From the NCBI GenBank assembly GCA_965279315.1, contig OZ257145.1:1426001-1490000 (forward strand): a stretch of 64,000 nt of DNA, read 5' to 3'. Positions 59,885 to 64,000 of the stretch are shown one piece after another (position 1 is the stretch's first letter; each line of letters begins with the position of its first letter). Below the pieces are notes generated by a model that saw only the letters and a list, made by a program, of their open reading frames with translations, searched no databases and was not told the origin of the DNA. The DNA is from JAPWJZ01 sp965279315. GTDB taxonomy: Bacteria > Pseudomonadota > Alphaproteobacteria > Micavibrionales > UBA2020. A program made the position numbers and the translations under genes.

Positions 59885-60543
59885 ATGAAGTACGCAAGCC
59901 CCGGATAAGCCATGATAAATGGCGAATGCGTTGCAATTATAAATTGGTGACGCCCTGATTTTTCTTTTTCATGCAGCATCCGTACGAAGTCTATCTGCTT
60001 GCGAGGTGAAAGCGCGGCCTCGGGCTCGTCCATGATGTAAATACCAAAATCTCGAATCTTGTTGCGGAACACTGCGGAATACCCTTCGCCGTGCGATAGT
60101 TCTTCCAGCTGGCGGCCTGAATAATCTTCTGCATCATTCATGCCGCCGCGTGCTTCGACGTTGTACATATCCATTTGCCTGACGAGGCTATGGATTGTTT
60201 CCGCGCGGGTATAGAACCCTTCCGTCACTTTCGGCAACCATGCCACGCGCAGAAACTTGCTAAATTCCTCGTGCCGCTCTTCACCAAGATTGTAGGCCGT
60301 CGAGCCGCCTTCTGCGCCAAAACCGCAAATCGCCGCAAGAGCTTCTATGATTGTCGATTTGCCGGTGCCATTCTGTCCAACCAGAATAGTGACAGTATGC
60401 GTGAACTCAATTTCAAACGGTTCGGCACGTATGCAAGGTATATCCAGCGGATATCCCTCATGACCTGCAGCCTTGTCAGGATCGAGCCATACCTTCTTCA
60501 GGTATGGCGCAGGAAGCTGCGGTGCCTTGATTTTTCTAGCCAT
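59881..60543 (-). CDS. AAA family ATPase (ABC/RecF-like), truncated by frameshift
   Basis: A 220-residue soluble ATPase. Walker A GQNGTGKS at residues 56-63, ABC-like signature LSHGEGYS, Walker B IYIMDEPEAAL and switch His in FIIATHSPFIM. It lacks membrane parts and fits stand-alone AAA_21/AAA_23 proteins, some of which act in defence systems. The ORF ends abruptly at AYPGLAYFI; a 41-residue continuation lies in another frame (59759-59884), so the natural protein is probably about 261 residues. It is 10 bases downstream of nothing on its own strand except the tkt end, tandem or independent. Confidence 0.82.
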   Translation of the reverse strand: MARKIKAPQLPAPYLKKVWLDPDKAAGHEGYPLDIPCIRAEPFEIEFTHTVTILVGQNGTGKSTIIEALAAICGFGAEGGSTAYNLGEERHEEFSKFLRVAWLPKVTEGFYTRAETIHSLVRQMDMYNVEARGGMNDAEDYSGRQLEELSHGEGYSAVFRNKIRDFGIYIMDEPEAALSPRKQIDFVRMLHEKEKSGRHQFIIATHSPFIMAYPGLAYFI

Positions 60544-60553
60544 GCCAGAAAAA

Positions 60554-62569
60554 TCAAACCTTCTTCTTCACCTGCGCCACAATGTCTTCCGCCGTGATGC
60601 CGAAGTGTTTGTAGAGTTCCTGATAGGGGGCGCTTTCGCCGAAGGATTTCATGCCGACGAAGATGCCGTCGCGGCCGATGATGTGGTCCCATCCTTGACG
60701 GACGGCGGCTTCGACAGCAACGTTCACCTTCGAATTGCCGATCAGCGAGGTCTGGTATTTGGCGTCCTGCTGCGAGAAAAGCTCCAAAGACGGTGCGGAG
60801 ACGACGCGGGTGGAAATCTTGTCGGCTTCCAGCATGTCGCGCGCCTTCATGGCGATTTCGATTTCCGAACCGGTCGCCCAGATGGTGACGACGGGGTCAG
60901 ACGATCCTTCGGCCAGAATATACGCGCCGCGCTTGGTCAGGTTTTCATCCGACGCCTCTTTGCGCACCAGCGGCAGGTTCTGGCGTGTCAGCACCAGTAC
61001 CGACGGGCCGGTCGTGTGCTCCAGCGCGATCTGCCATGCTTCCGCCGTTTCAATGACGTCGGCGGGGCGCAGGACGAGCAGGTTGGGGATGCAGCGCAGC
61101 GCCGCCAGATGTTCCACCGGCTGGTGCGTCGGGCCGTCTTCGCCGAGGCCGATCGAGTCATGCGTCATGATGTAAATCACGCGCTGCTTCATCAGCGCCG
61201 AGAGGCGGATGGAGGGGCGGCAGTAATCGGTGAAGCTCAAGAAAGTGCCGCCATAGGGGATCAGGCCCTTGTGCAGCGCCATGCCGTTCATGGCAGCCGC
61301 CATGCCGTGCTCGCGCACGCCCCAATAGATGTAACGGCCGGAATAATCTTCCTTCGTCACCTTGCCCATGTCTTTCACAAGCGTGAGGACAGAACCGGTC
61401 AGGTCGGCAGAACCGCCAACCATTTCGGGCAGCGCAGGGATCAGCGCTTCCAGCACTTTGCCCGATGCCGCGCGGGTCGCGATCTTCGGCGCTTCGGCCT
61501 TCATCTTGGCCTTGAAGGCGGAAATGACGGGCGCAACGGTTTTGGTCACATCGCCGCTGATCATGCGGTCGAACAGCGCGCGTTTCTCGCCATCCAGTTT
61601 ATCAAGGCGCGATTGCCAGTTCTTGCGTTCCATCTGGTGGGCGCTGCCGGCTGCGCGCCATGCCTCCACCACGTTTTCGGGCAGGTGGAACGGCACATGC
61701 GGCCAGTTCAGGTTTTTGCGCGCGCCCACAATCTCTTCATCGCCGAGCGGCGAGCCGTGGGAGGAGGATTTTCCCTCTTTCGTCGGCGCGCCATAGCCGA
61801 TTTTCGTCTTGCAGGAAATCAGGCTGGGCTTGTTCGGGTTCAGCTGCGCGGCGGCGATGGCCTTTGCGATCTGCTCGGGGTTGTGCCCATCGACCGTGAA
61901 GGTTTCCCAGCCGTAAGCCTCGAAGCGCTGCGGCGTGTTGTCGGTGAAGGAGAGGGACGTGGGGCCGTCGATGGAAATTTCGTTGTCATCATACAGCACG
62001 ATCAGCTTGCCGAGGCCCAGATGGCCGGCGAGCGAGCAGGCTTCATGGCTGATGCCCTCCATCAAATCGCCGTCGGAGCAGATGACATAGGTGAAATGGT
62101 TGAAGATTTCGTTGCCGAAGCGCGCATTCATCATGCGTTCAGCAAGGGCGAAGCCAACGCCGTTCGAAATGCCCTGTCCCAGCGGGCCGGTGGTGGTTTC
62201 GATGCCGGCTTCGGGCATGACTTCGGGGTGGCCGGGGGTCAGGCTGTGCAGCTGGCGGAAATTCTTGATCTGGTCGAGCGTCATTTTCTCGTAACCCGAC
62301 AAATGCAGGATCGAGTAGAGCAGCATCGAGCCATGGCCGGCGGAGAGGATGAAACGGTCGCGGTCGGGCCAGGTGGGGTTCGATGCGTCATGCTTCATGA
62401 ATTGCGTGAACAGCACGGTTGCCACATCGGCCATGCCCATCGGCATGCCGGGGTGTCCGGAATTCGCCTTTTGCACCGCATCCATCGACAGGGCGCGGAG
62501 TGCGTTCGCAAGGTCGTTATGGCTGGCGGTTGCGGTGGTTTGGGACTTGGCTGCTTGTGCGGATGACAT
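60554..62569 (-). CDS. tkt: Transketolase
   Basis: A thiamine-diphosphate enzyme moving two-carbon units in the pentose phosphate pathway. The 671-residue product contains ANSGHPGMPMGMADV, GHGSMLLYSILHLSGY, CSDGDLMEGISHEACSLAGHLGLGKL (ThDP motif) and EDGPTHQPVEHLAALR. The ATG at 62569 is taken with AAGGAG 10 bases upstream; upstream in-frame ATGs add unconserved residues. The AAA ATPase gene lies 10 bases upstream on the plus map, i.e. downstream of tkt in transcription. Confidence 0.97.
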   Translation of the reverse strand: MSSAQAAKSQTTATASHNDLANALRALSMDAVQKANSGHPGMPMGMADVATVLFTQFMKHDASNPTWPDRDRFILSAGHGSMLLYSILHLSGYEKMTLDQIKNFRQLHSLTPGHPEVMPEAGIETTTGPLGQGISNGVGFALAERMMNARFGNEIFNHFTYVICSDGDLMEGISHEACSLAGHLGLGKLIVLYDDNEISIDGPTSLSFTDNTPQRFEAYGWETFTVDGHNPEQIAKAIAAAQLNPNKPSLISCKTKIGYGAPTKEGKSSSHGSPLGDEEIVGARKNLNWPHVPFHLPENVVEAWRAAGSAHQMERKNWQSRLDKLDGEKRALFDRMISGDVTKTVAPVISAFKAKMKAEAPKIATRAASGKVLEALIPALPEMVGGSADLTGSVLTLVKDMGKVTKEDYSGRYIYWGVREHGMAAAMNGMALHKGLIPYGGTFLSFTDYCRPSIRLSALMKQRVIYIMTHDSIGLGEDGPTHQPVEHLAALRCIPNLLVLRPADVIETAEAWQIALEHTTGPSVLVLTRQNLPLVRKEASDENLTKRGAYILAEGSSDPVVTIWATGSEIEIAMKARDMLEADKISTRVVSAPSLELFSQQDAKYQTSLIGNSKVNVAVEAAVRQGWDHIIGRDGIFVGMKSFGESAPYQELYKHFGITAEDIVAQVKKKV

Positions 62570-62692
62570 CGTGCATATGCTCCTTATAAATGCCCCCGCA
62601 GAATGCAACATCACCGGGATTCGCGCAACCGCTCAAAACCGCTGATTTGATGAGGTGTTGTTTTTGATATTGCAGGGTATTTTGAATATCAT

Positions 62693-62721
62693 TTGACATA
62701 AAAATTGACGTATTCTATAAC
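62693..62721 (+). promoter_or_regulatory. Near-consensus sigma70 promoter
   Basis: TTGACA (62693-62698), 17 bases, TATAAC (62716-62721). This is the best promoter match in the window, 37 bases before the ATG at 62759. Confidence 0.75.
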
Positions 62722-62758
62722 AGTCCAGCTGTTTACAGGATTTACAAAGGAACTCACC

Positions 62759-63106
62759 ATGGTCATGACCCCCAACGGTTTTCTCTATGAACGCGTTGAA
62801 ACGCTCTTTGTCTCGGCGGAGCACCAGCTCTTTCTGAGGACGGGGCAGGCGCAATCCCCCGGCGGGCGCCGCGCCTATGTCCACATCACCCCGTTTGATA
62901 AAACGGATGCGCTCTCGCGCAAATCCCTGATGGTGGAGGCAATCCCCCTGCATGACGGTGCGCGGCTGACAATATCGACCGTCGACGGCAACACGGTCAT
63001 CCATGACGGCTACACGGGCACCAAATCGGTCTTCGCGCCGGCGGCGCGCGAAGCCGTTGCGCCGCCCCCGAAAAAAACCGCCAACAACCTTAAATTCCGC
63101 CTGTAA
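62759..63106 (+). CDS. Hypothetical protein (115 aa)
   Basis: Not recognised. The ATG at 62759 has AAGGAA 6 bases upstream and a near-consensus promoter. The product is a mostly beta, hydrophilic protein (FLYERVETLFVSAEHQLFL, then AYVHITPFD, LTISTVDGNTVIHDG) with a Pro/Lys-rich basic end (PPPKKTANNLKFRL). There is no signal peptide. It is divergent from tkt. Confidence 0.72.
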   Translation: MVMTPNGFLYERVETLFVSAEHQLFLRTGQAQSPGGRRAYVHITPFDKTDALSRKSLMVEAIPLHDGARLTISTVDGNTVIHDGYTGTKSVFAPAAREAVAPPPKKTANNLKFRL

Positions 63107-63158
63107 TTCCGCCTTGAACCGTCTTGCCCCGATGCCCTTGCGGGCATTATCATGGGGC

Positions 63159-63419
63159 ATGACCGAAAACACGCCCGATTTCCGCAAGATGACGCCGGAG
63201 GATTTGCGCCGGAACATCACCGAGCTGAACCACCAGATCAAGCGCATGAAGCGTTTTAATCCGGATGCGTTCGCCTATGAAATCGAGCAGGCGGAGCAGC
63301 TGCGCAAAAAATACAAGATCGTCTGGCGCGCGCGCCCCGGCCGCGCCTTCCACGATGTCGCCGCGCGCAAGAAAAAGCAGAAAGAAATGAAACGCTATAC
63401 GCGCGGGCCGCGCAGTTAA
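63159..63419 (+). CDS. Small basic hypothetical protein (86 aa)
   Basis: An 86-residue Lys/Arg-rich protein (MTPEDLRRNITELNHQIKRMKRF, then LRKKYKIVWRARPGR, RKKKQKEMKRYTRG), with a predicted helical N-terminal half. It could bind nucleic acid, but that is only composition. The start at 63159 is the likeliest of three in-frame ATGs. It ends overlapping the DUF808 gene by four bases. Confidence 0.6.
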   Translation: MTENTPDFRKMTPEDLRRNITELNHQIKRMKRFNPDAFAYEIEQAEQLRKKYKIVWRARPGRAFHDVAARKKKQKEMKRYTRGPRS

Positions 63420-64000
63420 GCCTTCGCTGTTTTACGTGCCGACCATTTCGCCTTCAATCTGGCGAAAGGTTTTTCCAGCACATGCCAGACAGGCACAACG
63501 GCAAGGCCGATCAGCAATCCCGCCACCGTCGAAATCACGATGGAAACAAGTGTGCCGAGGTCACGCATCGCAAGTTCCGCAGCGGGAATGCCATGCAGCA
63601 CGATGCCGCCACCGACCGAGAACATGGCTGCGGTGCCGACGACAGATAATGTCTTCATCAAATACGGCACGCATTTCAGGATGCCGATGCCAAGTTTCTG
63701 TACGGACTTCTTCGGCTTCTTGGCAAGGTACATGCCAAGGTCATCCAGCTTGATGATGCAGCCGACAAGGCCATAGACGAAAACAGTCATGCCGATGCCG
63801 ACGCCGGTCAGCACGCCCGCCTGTACCATCAGCGTCTTTTCCTTCACCGCGCCCAATGCGACCGCGACGATTTCGGCGGAAAGAATAAAATCCGTGTTCA
63901 CGGCTTCGGCGATTTTCTTTTGCTCGACTTCCATCAATTCTTCGGCACTGCGCTGTCCCGCCTGGCGCACTTCGCCGGCATGTGCCGCATCCTCGACGGT
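63416..64000 (-). CDS. DUF808 family (YedI-like) membrane protein, 5' end beyond the window
   Basis: The frame stays open to the last base, so the N-terminus is outside the window; about 194 residues are seen. They include VNTDFILSAEIVAVALG, KLDDLGMYLAKK and three to four hydrophobic segments, then the conserved PAAELAMRDLG block and a basic tail (KPFARLKAKWSARK). This matches the YedI/DUF808 family of inner-membrane proteins of unknown function. Confidence 0.88.
   Translation of the reverse strand, partial: TVEDAAHAGEVRQAGQRSAEELMEVEQKKIAEAVNTDFILSAEIVAVALGAVKEKTLMVQAGVLTGVGIGMTVFVYGLVGCIIKLDDLGMYLAKKPKKSVQKLGIGILKCVPYLMKTLSVVGTAAMFSVGGGIVLHGIPAAELAMRDLGTLVSIVISTVAGLLIGLAVVPVWHVLEKPFARLKAKWSARKTAKA

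Overview
The window looks like the chromosome of a GC-rich (roughly 60%) alphaproteobacterium. The best evidence is gene order: ffh-rpsP-rimM-trmD-rplS followed by leuC-leuD-leuB, and an epmA/thiE/class I fba/gap/tkt cluster, are layouts I associate with Alphaproteobacteria. Genus cannot be fixed from sequence alone; a Micavibrionales- or Rhodospirillales-like lineage would fit. Most of the DNA is densely packed housekeeping sequence. A few AT-richer or repeat-rich patches look acquired.

Layout. 1-3.4 kb: 3' end of a secreted RTX-type protein, then ackA-pta on the minus strand. 3.4-6.2 kb: aminopeptidase N. 6.3-11.4 kb: two convergent operons that together could encode a non-phosphorylative (De Ley-Doudoroff type) sugar route: SDR dehydrogenase, SMP-30 lactonase and KDGal kinase on plus; IlvD/Edd dehydratase and KDPGal aldolase on minus. 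11.5-15.5 kb: tldD-pmbA and cmk. 15.7-24.6 kb: Ada/AlkA repair protein, a Gln-rich periplasmic coiled-coil protein, a Bcr/CflA-like exporter, two paralogous Fe(II)/2-oxoglutarate-type oxygenases, an ECF sigma factor, ogt and a YdeI-like protein. 24.9-33.9 kb: a two-partner secretion pair (TpsB plus a 2426-residue TpsA). 34.3-45.5 kb, nearly all minus: ParB-like ORF, tRNA-Ser(GGA), MOSC protein, slipin, NfeD, PfkB kinase, leuB, SulP transporter, leuD, leuC, rplS, trmD. 45.5-50.1 kb: the rimM-trmD junction is split by about 2 kb of extra DNA, then rimM, rpsP, ffh. 50.3-53.2 kb: four translationally coupled genes ending in epmA. 53.2-62.6 kb: secreted small proteins, thiE, fba, a cadherin-repeat protein, gap, an AAA ATPase with an apparent frameshift, tkt. 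62.7-64 kb: two small ORFs and a partial DUF808 membrane protein.

The most unusual locus is 46.5-47.8 kb. A complete rimM is followed, in the trmD direction, by a second copy of the rimM 3' end. Between the two copies lies an AT-rich cassette holding the C-terminal remnant of what looks like a polymorphic toxin and an overlapping immunity-like gene, bounded by near-matching inverted repeats. The six differences I count between the two rimM 3' ends over about 170 bp are all synonymous. This suggests the fragment was a working rimM allele until recently. The TPS exoprotein 13 kb away carries no visible toxin tip, so the cassette is an orphan here. Other points worth following are the oxygenase paralogue that lacks the usual metal-binding His, the ankyrin/epmA coupling, and operator-like palindromes at the pepN and pta promoters.
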